DNA from: Bacteroidota bacterium
GTDB taxonomy: Bacteria; Bacteroidota; Bacteroidia; Cytophagales; Cytophagaceae
Direction of reading: 5' to 3'
Assembly (NCBI GenBank): GCA_023391415.1
Contig: JAEWAY010000013.1
Coordinates: 62,001-126,000 of the forward strand
Length of the DNA stretch: 64,000 nt
In this document: positions 36,891 through 45,470 of the stretch, one piece after another
How positions within the stretch are numbered: position 1 is the stretch's first letter
Layout of the letters: each line of letters starts with the position of its first letter
Notes under the pieces: model-generated
The model's input: the letters and a program-made list of their open reading frames with translations, nothing else
Told to the model about the DNA's origin: nothing
Database searches by the model: none
Position numbers and translations under genes: made by a program

Positions 36891-37037
36891 AATTTATGGA
36901 TGTCTTTTGGTTAAGTCTATATTAGTAAGCGAAAATAGGTTAATTTATTTTATGAAAATATATTTTTTTCACCTCCTACACAAATCAAAACCGCTGGTTT
37001 TACGTATTTGTTTTATGGTAAACAGTTTTTTAGATAT

Positions 37038-38177
37038 ATGGATTTTGGACTAAATGAAAATCAAAGGCTGATCGCTGAAACTATTCGGGATTTTGGAGAT
37101 AAATATATCCGGCCGCATATGATGGAATGGGATGAAACACAGGAATTTCCGGTATCTGTTTTTAAAGAGCTTGGAAAGCTGGGGTTAATGGGGGTGCTTG
37201 TGCCGGAAGAGTACGGTGGCGCGGGCCTGGGATATTTTGAGTATGTCACGGCGATTCAGGAATTGGGGCGGATAGATGGCTCGGTCGCTTTGTCGATGGC
37301 GGCGCATAATTCATTGTGCACAGCCCATATTATGAATTTCGCCACCGAAGAACAAAAGAAAAGATGGTTGCCCAGGCTCGCTACAGCCGAATGGATCGGA
37401 GCCTGGGGACTGACAGAGCCTAATACGGGTTCCGACGCGGGAAATATGCGAACCACCGCCATAAAAAAAGGTGATCATTGGGTTATCAATGGCGCGAAAA
37501 ACTTTATAACGCATGGCAAATCCGGAGACGTCGCCGTGGTGCTCGCCAATACGAGTGGAGTGGGTGATGGACGTCTGGCCTCGGCGTTTGTCATTGAAAG
37601 AGGTACTCCTGGTTTTTCCGCGGGGAGGAAGGAGAATAAGCTCGGGATGCGCGCTTCCGAAACTACGGAACTTATTTTTGAAGATTGTATGATTCCGGAG
37701 GAAAATATATTGGGAAAGGTAGGCGATGGTTTTAATCAGGCTAAGAAAGTCCTTGATGGAGGACGGATTTCGATCGCGGCTCTTAGCCTGGGTATCGCTC
37801 AGGGAGCGTTTGACGCCGCTTTGCGATACTCACAGGAACGGGAACAATTTGGGAAACCTATTTCCAGTTTTCAGGGAATTTCATTTAAGCTGGCGGAACT
37901 CGCTACAGAGATAGAAGCTGCTGAATTGCTTACTTTTAAGGCCGCGGAGCTTAAAAATAAAGGATTGCCGGTGACTAAAGAATCTTCCATGGCGAAATAC
38001 TACGCTTCTGAAATAGCGGTTAAAGCCGCGAATGAAGCGGTACAGATCTTTGGTGGTTATGGATTTACCAAAGACTACCCGGCTGAGAAGTTTTACCGGG
38101 ACGCCAAGCTATGTACAATAGGAGAAGGTACTTCCGAAATTCAGAAAATCATCATAGCGAAATCCATATTGAAATAA
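37038..38177 (+). CDS. Acyl-CoA dehydrogenase
   Basis: 379 aa from ATG 37038; the open frame upstream to 37008 is not conserved. FAD-binding signatures WGLTEPNTGSDAGNM and FITHGKSGDVAVV, the second motif QIFGGYGFTKDYP, and the catalytic base Glu in IGEGTSEIQ near the C-terminus, as in short-chain acyl-CoA dehydrogenases. It catalyses alpha-beta oxidation of acyl-CoA to enoyl-CoA and passes electrons to ETF. It sits alone between the two exopolysaccharide arms and ends in a strong terminator, so I do not link it to polysaccharide synthesis. Confidence 0.94.
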   Translation: MDFGLNENQRLIAETIRDFGDKYIRPHMMEWDETQEFPVSVFKELGKLGLMGVLVPEEYGGAGLGYFEYVTAIQELGRIDGSVALSMAAHNSLCTAHIMNFATEEQKKRWLPRLATAEWIGAWGLTEPNTGSDAGNMRTTAIKKGDHWVINGAKNFITHGKSGDVAVVLANTSGVGDGRLASAFVIERGTPGFSAGRKENKLGMRASETTELIFEDCMIPEENILGKVGDGFNQAKKVLDGGRISIAALSLGIAQGAFDAALRYSQEREQFGKPISSFQGISFKLAELATEIEAAELLTFKAAELKNKGLPVTKESSMAKYYASEIAVKAANEAVQIFGGYGFTKDYPAEKFYRDAKLCTIGEGTSEIQKIIIAKSILK

Positions 38178-38202
38178 TTAACAGGAACAGATTATGGACA
38201 TG

Positions 38203-38238
38203 ATACCCGGTAGCGCGCGTTCACCGGGTATTTTTTTT
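38203..38238 (+). terminator. Rho-independent terminator of the acyl-CoA dehydrogenase gene
   Basis: A nine-bp stem, ATACCCGGT (38203-38211) and ACCGGGTAT (38223-38231), with an 11-base loop, is followed by eight Ts. It separates this gene from the exopolysaccharide assembly operon. Confidence 0.9.
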
Positions 38239-38390
38239 GCGCTTTAATGTCCGCTTCTCATCGCTTTCGCTATGAACTACTCCGGCGAGAATCTTCCTTT
38301 TCCATGCCTATTTTTTAATCGGAGCGACTAAACATTTCCAAATTGACTCAAGTTGAAACTTTAAGAATGTGAAGAGAAAGGTGAGTGAAG

Positions 38391-38771
38391 ATGGAAAAGT
38401 TGATTCTTACGGTGGACGATGAATGCGCTACACTAGCCATTCTTCAGACCGCGTTAAAAAAGAGTTTTTCAATAATTAAGAAAAATAACGGTCAAGAAGC
38501 GCTTGAATGGCTGCATCAGGGAAATATGCCCGACGCCATTATTACGGATATCTCCATGCCGGTTATGGATGGGCTTGAGTTTGTAAAGCATATAAGGGCA
38601 AGCGGTTTATATAAACATATTCCCATTATTATGCTTTCATGTCATGAAACCAGCAATACCAAAATAGAGTGCCTGAATGCCGGCGCGGATGATTACATGA
38701 TTAAGCCATTCAATCCTCAGGAGCTGGAGGCGAGGGTTAAAAATATGATTAGCAGATTGGAAGTAGCATAA
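38391..38771 (+). CDS. Stand-alone response regulator receiver protein
   Basis: 126 aa from ATG 38391, chosen over GTG 38385 because AAGGTG at 38378-38383 is spaced seven bases from the ATG. A complete CheY-like receiver: acidic pair Asp9/Asp10, phosphoacceptor Asp53 in ITDISMPVMDG, Ser83 and Lys105 in IKPFNP. There is no output domain, so it must act by protein contact. It is 21 bases upstream of the pseudo-receiver/sugar-transferase gene, whose N-terminal domain is homologous. No histidine kinase is nearby. It probably controls polysaccharide initiation; that is inference. Confidence 0.9.
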   Translation: MEKLILTVDDECATLAILQTALKKSFSIIKKNNGQEALEWLHQGNMPDAIITDISMPVMDGLEFVKHIRASGLYKHIPIIMLSCHETSNTKIECLNAGADDYMIKPFNPQELEARVKNMISRLEVA

Positions 38772-38792
38772 ACTTAATCAACTGGGATTGAT

Positions 38793-39983
38793 ATGGAATC
38801 ACATAAGAAAAGTGTTGCTCTTATTCAGGCGGACTCCGACCTTATTGACTACTTCGTCAATAAGGTCGGACAGACCTACAATGTATACCTTTTTGAAAAT
38901 GGAATCAGGTTTTACCATTGGCTGCAAAAAGGAGGGCGAATCGACGCGATCGTGACCGCCGGCTCCCCCAATTCGTCTAGTGGTTTGCCCTTGGCGCGGC
39001 AAATCCGCTCGGAAAAGAACAGCAAGTATATTCCTTTCATATTTCTAAATGACAAGATAGATAGGGGTTTGAGGATAAAGATGGTTAAAGAGCGGGTGTC
39101 GGACGTGTTTCCCAGAGAGTTTAATCCGGATACGTTCTTTTTCCGGGTAAACTGGTTGATTGAGAACCCTGTTTCGGATAAGGAGAAGCAAGTGTCTGAT
39201 AAACATATACGTTATAAAATACCGGTTGCCAAGCGCGTATTCGATATCGTTGTGGCTTTGACCGCTCTGATTATGCTCAGTCCGCTGTTTCTCTTGATTA
39301 TACTTTTGATCAAGCTGGAATCGAGAGGGCCGGTATTTTATGTGGCTAAGCGGGTTGGCAGAGGCTATACCATCTTTGATTTCTATAAGTTCCGCTCTAT
39401 GCGGGTAGGAGCGGATAGCCAGATAAAGAATCTGGCGCATCTCAACCAGTATAAAAAGAATCCTCAGGAAAGCGCCGTTCCCTCCGGAGAATCTTCCGAC
39501 AATACCATGTGTCCGGCATGTTCTCCCGAAGGAATTACTTGCCAGTCTTTTCTTTATCTAAATGAACATAAGGTTTGTGAAAAGCTTTATCTGAAACAGA
39601 AAAAAGAGAATGACGAAGGTAAGTTTATCAAGATCAGCAATGATCCCAGGGTAACCAGAATCGGCAAATTTATCAGGAATACGAGTATTGATGAATTACC
39701 ACAATTATTCAATGTATTGAAGGGAGATATGTCCATTGTTGGAAATCGTCCTTTGCCGTTATATGAAGCGGAAAAAATAACAGTGGATGAATTTAACCTG
39801 CGGTTTATGGCTCCCGCCGGTATTACGGGACTATGGCAGGTAACGAAGCGGGGAACCGCTGAGATGTCGGAACTGGAGCGTATGCAACTGGATAATTATT
39901 ACGCGGTCAACTATTCAATAGCCGGCGACATCAAAATAATGTTGCGAACTATTCCAGCGCTGATGCAGAAAGAGAATGTTTAA
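38793..39983 (+). CDS. Pseudo-receiver domain fused to polysaccharide-initiating sugar transferase
   Basis: 396 aa. Residues 7-125 align with the receiver just upstream (DAIVTAGSPN against DAIITDISMP), but the phosphoacceptor Asp is Ala56 and the conserved Lys is Arg108, so it should not be phosphorylated. A membrane helix follows (about 150-174), then the bacterial sugar transferase domain (PF02397 type): FDFYKFRSMR, FIRNTSIDELPQLFNVLKGD, VGNRPLPLYEAE, GLWQV. Such enzymes put the first sugar phosphate on undecaprenyl phosphate. An insert with cysteines at 240, 243, 250 and 262 interrupts the catalytic domain and could bind metal. Confidence 0.9.
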   Translation: MESHKKSVALIQADSDLIDYFVNKVGQTYNVYLFENGIRFYHWLQKGGRIDAIVTAGSPNSSSGLPLARQIRSEKNSKYIPFIFLNDKIDRGLRIKMVKERVSDVFPREFNPDTFFFRVNWLIENPVSDKEKQVSDKHIRYKIPVAKRVFDIVVALTALIMLSPLFLLIILLIKLESRGPVFYVAKRVGRGYTIFDFYKFRSMRVGADSQIKNLAHLNQYKKNPQESAVPSGESSDNTMCPACSPEGITCQSFLYLNEHKVCEKLYLKQKKENDEGKFIKISNDPRVTRIGKFIRNTSIDELPQLFNVLKGDMSIVGNRPLPLYEAEKITVDEFNLRFMAPAGITGLWQVTKRGTAEMSELERMQLDNYYAVNYSIAGDIKIMLRTIPALMQKENV

Positions 39984-39996
39984 ACAGCGAAAGCAA

Positions 39997-40731
39997 ATGA
40001 ATAATCTGAAATTTTTGGGAATCATTTTAGGGCTTTTATTATCAATGAGTCAGCGAGGTCTTGGACAGGTCAACAATAGTCAGGATCTGGGGGCGGGAGA
40101 AGATCTCGCCAATGAACTGCCTCCTCTGGGAAACCTGATCGATATCGCTTTGCAGAATTCTCCTTTACTGAAATACAATGACAATGTAATAGAACAGGGA
40201 GAGAGGGAAATAAAGCTTGAAAAAAGAAGCTGGCAGGATAGGATTTCGATCATAGGCAATTACTCCCAGGGAGACCAGGCTTTGCTGATCGGAAGCCAGT
40301 CCGGAGGGTTTGGTGGAAACGCGCTCAATGGCTGGAGACTGGGAGCGAATGTGATTATACCCATAAGTACGGTGACTACCCGCAGACTTAGAGTTCAAAT
40401 TTCAGAATTGCAGGTGGACGCCGCCAGAAACCAAAAGGATGAGGTGGAACGTCAGGTAAAGAATCAGGTTATTCTCGAGTATTATCAGCTTATTACGGCT
40501 TACAGGGTAATGAAAATAAAAAGCGGAGCTAGAGAAAGCGCGGTTCTTCAGCGGACACTGGCTGAGACGTATTTTTCCGAAGGATCGATTTCCCTGGAAG
40601 ATTATAGCAATGTGGATCAGATCGGCGCGAATGTGGAAGTGGACTTTGAGATGGCCCAAAGCGAGTATCTGGCAAAATACCGGCAGTTTGAGCAATTGCT
40701 GGGAGTATCACTGGAGGATTTAAAGCGGTAG
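39997..40731 (+). CDS. Half-size TolC-like outer-membrane efflux protein
   Basis: 244 aa from ATG 39997, preferred over ATG 39976 because the signal peptide (LKFLGIILGLLLSMSQRGLGQ) starts there. One outer-membrane-efflux repeat: LGNLIDIALQNSPLLKYND, a strand pair (LGANVIIPIS), then long helices (VEMQ-like VERQVKNQVILEYYQLITA, LAETYFSEGSISLEDYSNV). Canonical TolC has two such repeats in about 450 residues; this has one. In this operon it may serve as the outer-membrane exit in place of a Wza-type exporter, which is missing. That role is inferred. Confidence 0.8.
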   Translation: MNNLKFLGIILGLLLSMSQRGLGQVNNSQDLGAGEDLANELPPLGNLIDIALQNSPLLKYNDNVIEQGEREIKLEKRSWQDRISIIGNYSQGDQALLIGSQSGGFGGNALNGWRLGANVIIPISTVTTRRLRVQISELQVDAARNQKDEVERQVKNQVILEYYQLITAYRVMKIKSGARESAVLQRTLAETYFSEGSISLEDYSNVDQIGANVEVDFEMAQSEYLAKYRQFEQLLGVSLEDLKR

Positions 40732-40738
40732 AAAGAAA

Positions 40739-42937
40739 ATGAAACTTAAGGATATATTTCGGATACTGAAAAACAACTGGTTGCTGATACTTCTGTTCCC
40801 GTTGTTGATGGGGTTTCTGGTGTATTTTTTTACGTCAAAAACCGAAAAGACATATACATCCGACTTTATGGTGTATACTGGATTGGCCAGCGCGTATAAG
40901 CTTACCTCAGAAGAAAATCCAAGGATTGACTTTTTTCAGGTGAACAACGCGTTTGACAACCTGCTCACGGCCATGCTGTCGCGGGAAACTATCGAAGAGG
41001 TAGCCATCCGATTGCTGGCCAGGCACTTGATGCTTGAAGAGCATGATCCCGAAAAAATTTCGGAAGAAAACTACATACGACTTCAGGAAATGTTTCCCGA
41101 TCATATTCGGAAAAAGATTGTTGTACGGGACTCGATGGAAGCGACGGTAAAAAGACTTTACGAGATCAAGCGGAGCTCAGACAACAATGTCGTTTCAAGA
41201 TTGCTATTGTCCAATGGGGGAAATTATGGGATTCCTAGTATTAAATCCCGGTTGATGGCAAGCCGCAAGGACGATAGCGATATGATGGAAATCGCCTTTC
41301 GGGCAAATGATCCATCAGTCAGTCAGATGACTTTGCAGATTCTTTCGGATGTGTTCCTGCGAAAGTATAAGGTCTTGAAAGAAGGGGAAATAAATAATGT
41401 GGTAGCCTATTTTGAAGAAAAGGTAAAAAAAGATCGGGCGAGGTTGAAAAACGCTGAAGAAGCGTTGAAGGACTTCGGCATGGAGCACAATATTATCAAT
41501 TATAACGAACAAAGCAGTAACCTGTCCATGGGCCACAACAATCTTAGGGAAGCGATGGAAGAGGAGCAGATGACGCTCGCCGCCGCTACCGCCGCTCTAC
41601 AGGTACTCAACGCCAAGCTGGGAGGAAAAATTGATCTGATGGAGAATAATCAGATGATTATGCGTAAGCGACGGGAACTGGCTCAGGTCAACCATGAAAT
41701 AGCCAATGGACAGGTGGGGAAGCAAAACGCGGGCAGGGCCATATATCTGAAAGAACGCGCCAAAACCTTGAAGGCTGAAATAGAAAGTCATGTTCATGAA
41801 CTATACAAATTGAATAATACGGCTGAAGGTATCGCTGGTGGAGACTTACTCAATCAGTATCTGACCAATATGCTGAAAGCGGATGAGTCGGCGGCTCGTT
41901 TGAGCGTTATGGAGCAGCTCGATGATGTCTACAAGGCTCGTATCGCCGAACTGGCTCCTTTGGGAGCTATTCTTACCGCTCTTGAACGGGAAGCCAGGGT
42001 GGCGGAAAGCGAATATCTGGAGTCGCTAAAAGCCTACAATACCAATCTTCAAAAGCAGAAAAACCTGATGTTGACCAATAATCTCAGGCTAGTAGACAAT
42101 CCCAAATATCCCGTTTTCGCGGATCCGGACAAGCGGATGATGATGATCGCCGGAGCCATGTTCGCGGGGTTTGTCTTAACTATTACGGGTATACTCGCGA
42201 TGTATTTTCTGAATACCAAGTTGCGTTCCCCCTCCGGAGCGGAAAAGATTACAGGTCTCGAACTGGCGGGCGTGATGCCGCTAATGCCTTACAAAAAATC
42301 GAAGCTGGATTATCAGTTGATGGAAAATACCTTGGCGGATCAATGCGCCGGTACTGTAATTCTCGCCGCTAAGGATACAGGAGCCCCGGTAAAAATCTCA
42401 GTGACGGGCACTCGTCCGGGCGAAGGAAAGATCCGGTCGGCTGTGAAACTAGCCTGTCGTTTAGCTTCCATCAACGGAAAGGTATTGCTTCTGCATCCCG
42501 CGGGAGATAAGGCGGAAGTGGAAAAAATACTAAAAAGCTCCCCTCCGGGGCCAGATACGATGGAGATTAAGGACTATCCGATCTCGCATGAGATTCTGGA
42601 GGTTGGCGATTTTGCCGCGCTCTCCGGTACTGAAATGGCGAACTTCAAATACGTCATCATGGTAATACCCTCATTGAGTGAAGGAATTCTTCCGGTTAAG
42701 CTGATGTCGATAGTCAATATTCCATTGTTGGTAGCCAACGCTGGCAGGCCTTGGGGTGATTCTGACCGGCATTTGCTCAAGTTATATGAGAAAGCGTGTG
42801 GACGTAAGCCTATTTTGATTCTGAATAAGGTCGCCGCTGAGGATCTGGAAGAAATCTGGGGTAAACTGCCGGTATTGAAGAAACCTGTAAAGCCGACGTT
42901 AAGCAGAATTAAATTACTTAAAGAGCCCGAAAAATGA
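40739..42937 (+). CDS. Wzc-like chain-length/export protein with degenerate tyrosine-kinase domain
   Basis: 732 aa. N-terminal Wzz-type transmembrane helix (NWLLILLFPLLMGFLVYFF), a long periplasmic coiled-coil region (about residues 200-440), a second helix (MIAGAMFAGFVLTITGILAM), and a C-terminal cytoplasmic nucleotide-binding fold. The Walker A reads GTRPGEGKIRSA, with Ile where Ser/Thr binds magnesium. The A' motif reads VLLLHPAGDK instead of a VLLIDxDxR pattern, and there is no C-terminal tyrosine cluster. It is probably a scaffold or polymerisation regulator without kinase activity. Four-base overlap with the next gene. Confidence 0.85.
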   Translation: MKLKDIFRILKNNWLLILLFPLLMGFLVYFFTSKTEKTYTSDFMVYTGLASAYKLTSEENPRIDFFQVNNAFDNLLTAMLSRETIEEVAIRLLARHLMLEEHDPEKISEENYIRLQEMFPDHIRKKIVVRDSMEATVKRLYEIKRSSDNNVVSRLLLSNGGNYGIPSIKSRLMASRKDDSDMMEIAFRANDPSVSQMTLQILSDVFLRKYKVLKEGEINNVVAYFEEKVKKDRARLKNAEEALKDFGMEHNIINYNEQSSNLSMGHNNLREAMEEEQMTLAAATAALQVLNAKLGGKIDLMENNQMIMRKRRELAQVNHEIANGQVGKQNAGRAIYLKERAKTLKAEIESHVHELYKLNNTAEGIAGGDLLNQYLTNMLKADESAARLSVMEQLDDVYKARIAELAPLGAILTALEREARVAESEYLESLKAYNTNLQKQKNLMLTNNLRLVDNPKYPVFADPDKRMMMIAGAMFAGFVLTITGILAMYFLNTKLRSPSGAEKITGLELAGVMPLMPYKKSKLDYQLMENTLADQCAGTVILAAKDTGAPVKISVTGTRPGEGKIRSAVKLACRLASINGKVLLLHPAGDKAEVEKILKSSPPGPDTMEIKDYPISHEILEVGDFAALSGTEMANFKYVIMVIPSLSEGILPVKLMSIVNIPLLVANAGRPWGDSDRHLLKLYEKACGRKPILILNKVAAEDLEEIWGKLPVLKKPVKPTLSRIKLLKEPEK

Positions 42938-44136
42938 TAAAGAATGAATCTGTTTTATGTATGCCGTTGACGACCTGGGATAGTGAGTTCCCCAATACAT
43001 TGGTTCAGCTAATGCATGAATTTAGCAGATTCAATAACAAGATCCTCTTTGTAGATTATGAATATACAATAAAAGATCTCGTTAATGGCTCCAATGGCGG
43101 AGACAAAGTGCCCGTTAAGAGGATATTGGGGATAAAACCAAGACTCAGAAAGGTAAAGAGCAAATACGACGCGGATATTTATGTGCTTACGCCTCCACCA
43201 GTATTGCCGATCAATTGGATAAGGTGGGATAATCCCTACAGGATGCTGCTTCAATTGAATTGCTTCCTGATCCGGAAGTCGATCCACGAGGCGCTTCAGA
43301 GACTTGAAATGGATAGCCCGATTCTGATCAATGGCTACAACCCGTTTTTCGGATTGCATCTGGCCGGCGCGTTCGATGAGTCGCTTAACATCTATTATTG
43401 CTACGACGAGATCAAAGGCGACGCTTTTTATGCACTTCACGGACCGGCCATCGAACAGGATTATATCAAGAAGGCCGACGGGGTCATTACTACTTCCGAC
43501 GCGCTGTATGAATCAAAATATCATTTGCATCCTAATACCTTCGTAGTCAAAAATGGAGTGGATCTGAGTCTCTTTAACCAGGTAGTGAACCAGCCCAGAC
43601 GACAAAAGGATCGGCCTCTGATAGGATATACAGGGAGTATTGACGAGCGCTTTGACATAGAATGTACGCGTTATCTGATTCAGCATATGCCGGACGCGGA
43701 TTTTCTGCTGGTTGGTCGTACTCCCAACGAGGAGGCGAAAGAACAGTTGGAGTGTTATCCCAACGTAACCTTTGTCGGAAGCAGAAAGCCGGAAGAGGTG
43801 CCTGGTTTTCTGGTCGATGTAGACGTTTGTATTATACCCTATATAAAAAACGCCATGACCAGAGGTGTATATCCCTTGAAGATCAATGAATATCTGGCGG
43901 CTGGTAAGCCGGTGGTCATGACGGATTTCGCCCATATAAGCGATCTGGATTGTGTGGTTAATATCGCTGAAAACAAAGAGCATTTTCTGAAACTGGTACG
44001 GTCGAATCTTCATTCCTCGGAACAGGAAGTCAGGCGCAGAATAAAAGTCGCTTCCAGAAACTCATGGGAAAACAAGGCGGAGGAGTTGTCTGAGGCGATC
44101 GACGCGATCAGGGTTAAAAAGTATATCGTACAATGA
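42934..44136 (+). CDS. Glycosyltransferase, GT4-like
   Basis: 400 aa GT-B fold. The C-terminal half has the donor-binding pattern LIGYTGSIDERFD, DFLLVGRTP, NVTFVGSRKPEEVPGFL, and VYPLKINEYLAAGKPVVMTD with the conserved Glu. The N-terminal part (DSEFPNTLVQLMHEFSRFN) resembles glycosyltransferases that act on polysaccharide repeat units. The sugar is unknown. It is the only dedicated glycosyltransferase in the assembly arm besides the initiating enzyme. Starts within the stop of the Wzc-like gene. Confidence 0.85.
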   Translation: MIKNESVLCMPLTTWDSEFPNTLVQLMHEFSRFNNKILFVDYEYTIKDLVNGSNGGDKVPVKRILGIKPRLRKVKSKYDADIYVLTPPPVLPINWIRWDNPYRMLLQLNCFLIRKSIHEALQRLEMDSPILINGYNPFFGLHLAGAFDESLNIYYCYDEIKGDAFYALHGPAIEQDYIKKADGVITTSDALYESKYHLHPNTFVVKNGVDLSLFNQVVNQPRRQKDRPLIGYTGSIDERFDIECTRYLIQHMPDADFLLVGRTPNEEAKEQLECYPNVTFVGSRKPEEVPGFLVDVDVCIIPYIKNAMTRGVYPLKINEYLAAGKPVVMTDFAHISDLDCVVNIAENKEHFLKLVRSNLHSSEQEVRRRIKVASRNSWENKAEELSEAIDAIRVKKYIVQ

Positions 44137-45470
44137 AGCGACTTTTAACGAAAGTTATTAGGAACAATAATTTTCTAAGTCTTGGTGGTAATATCGCGGC
44201 TTCCGGATTAGGATTTATCAGTTTCGCCATTTTAGTCCGCTATCTTGACAAGGATATGTTTGGCAACTGGATTCTTTTTCTTACGCTGGTAACGTTGGTC
44301 GAAATGATGCGCACCGGTCTCTTGCAAACCGGTCTGATCAAGTTTCTGTCAGGAAGAGACGCGGATGAGCAGAAAGTCATTGTGGGAACGGGCTGGGTAT
44401 TCGCGTTATTGACCACAGGAGCGGCGGCGCTTATTTCGTTCGGATTATACTGGGTAGCTTCTTATATGATCCAGACAAAGGGAGTTCTGTTGTTTTTTAA
44501 ATGGTATCCGGTCCTTACACTGGTGAGTCTTCCTTTCAACTTCGCTTCCTGGTATTTGCAGGCCAAGATGCGCTTCCAGCATCTGCTCTTTATTCGCTCC
44601 ATTATACTCTTTTGCTTTGTTTCCAGTATTCTGTTTTTTTTAAATCGCTTATCGCTCGACCTGGTCGTGTTTAGCTATATCGGGTCCCAGATAGTATGCA
44701 GCGTCATTTGCCTGCTTTGCCGATGGACGGGTATCAGCCTTATATTTCATGCCAGACGGTCTTGTCTCGCGAGTCTTTTTAACTTTGGGAAGTATAGCAT
44801 GGGAACAATGATTGGCGCTAACCTTTTGAGAAATTCGGATACGCTTATTATTGGCGCCATGATTAATCCGGAAGCTGTCGCCCTGTACAGTGTTCCTCTA
44901 AAGCTTTTTGAAATTGTAGAAATTCCTCTGAGAAGCTTTGTAGCGACAGCTTTGCCTCTGATGTCTTCCTACCTCAACAGCGGAGAAAAGAGTAAAATCT
45001 CCGATTTTTTTGAGAGAACTTCCGGAGCTTTTACCATTATTCTGATTCCTTTTTTAGTCTTGGGTATATTGTTCGCGGAACCTTTGGTTCGCGCCTTGGG
45101 TGGTGAAGGTTATGAATCGGCGGCGAACATATTTCGTGTTTTCGCCATTTTTGCCCTGTTTATGCCGCTGGATCGATATTCAGGCGTCGCGCTGGATATC
45201 CTGAACAAGCCTTCACTCAATTTTCTAAAAGTAATACTGATGCTTATCGTAAACATAGCGGGTGATGTTTTGGTAATTAAAATGACGGGTTCAGTCTTCC
45301 CGGTAGCGATTGTCTCTATTCTTACATTTACTACCGGCGTACTTTTAGGGATGTTCTTTCTACGCAAATACATTGAGTTTTCGTACAAGAATATTCTTTA
45401 CAAAGGTGGGCGCGAACTAAAGCTTTATTCCTCAAAAATTTTGAATAAAATAAAACCAGCGACACATTGA
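44133..45470 (+). CDS. Polysaccharide flippase, Wzx-like
   Basis: 445 aa with 12 or so hydrophobic helices and the MATE/MOP flippase pattern: NIAASGLGFISFAILVRYLD at the N-terminus, LLRNSDTLIIGAMINPEAVA in the middle, and LFAEPLVRALGGEGYESAAN. It would flip lipid-linked repeat units across the cytoplasmic membrane. Four-base overlaps with both neighbours tie it to the operon. Confidence 0.88.
   Translation: MKRLLTKVIRNNNFLSLGGNIAASGLGFISFAILVRYLDKDMFGNWILFLTLVTLVEMMRTGLLQTGLIKFLSGRDADEQKVIVGTGWVFALLTTGAAALISFGLYWVASYMIQTKGVLLFFKWYPVLTLVSLPFNFASWYLQAKMRFQHLLFIRSIILFCFVSSILFFLNRLSLDLVVFSYIGSQIVCSVICLLCRWTGISLIFHARRSCLASLFNFGKYSMGTMIGANLLRNSDTLIIGAMINPEAVALYSVPLKLFEIVEIPLRSFVATALPLMSSYLNSGEKSKISDFFERTSGAFTIILIPFLVLGILFAEPLVRALGGEGYESAANIFRVFAIFALFMPLDRYSGVALDILNKPSLNFLKVILMLIVNIAGDVLVIKMTGSVFPVAIVSILTFTTGVLLGMFFLRKYIEFSYKNILYKGGRELKLYSSKILNKIKPATH

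Noticed and set aside
36987..37001. Small palindrome AAAACC-GCT-GGTTTT before the acyl-CoA dehydrogenase gene
   Set aside because: Only six bp and a three-base loop; too weak to call an operator.
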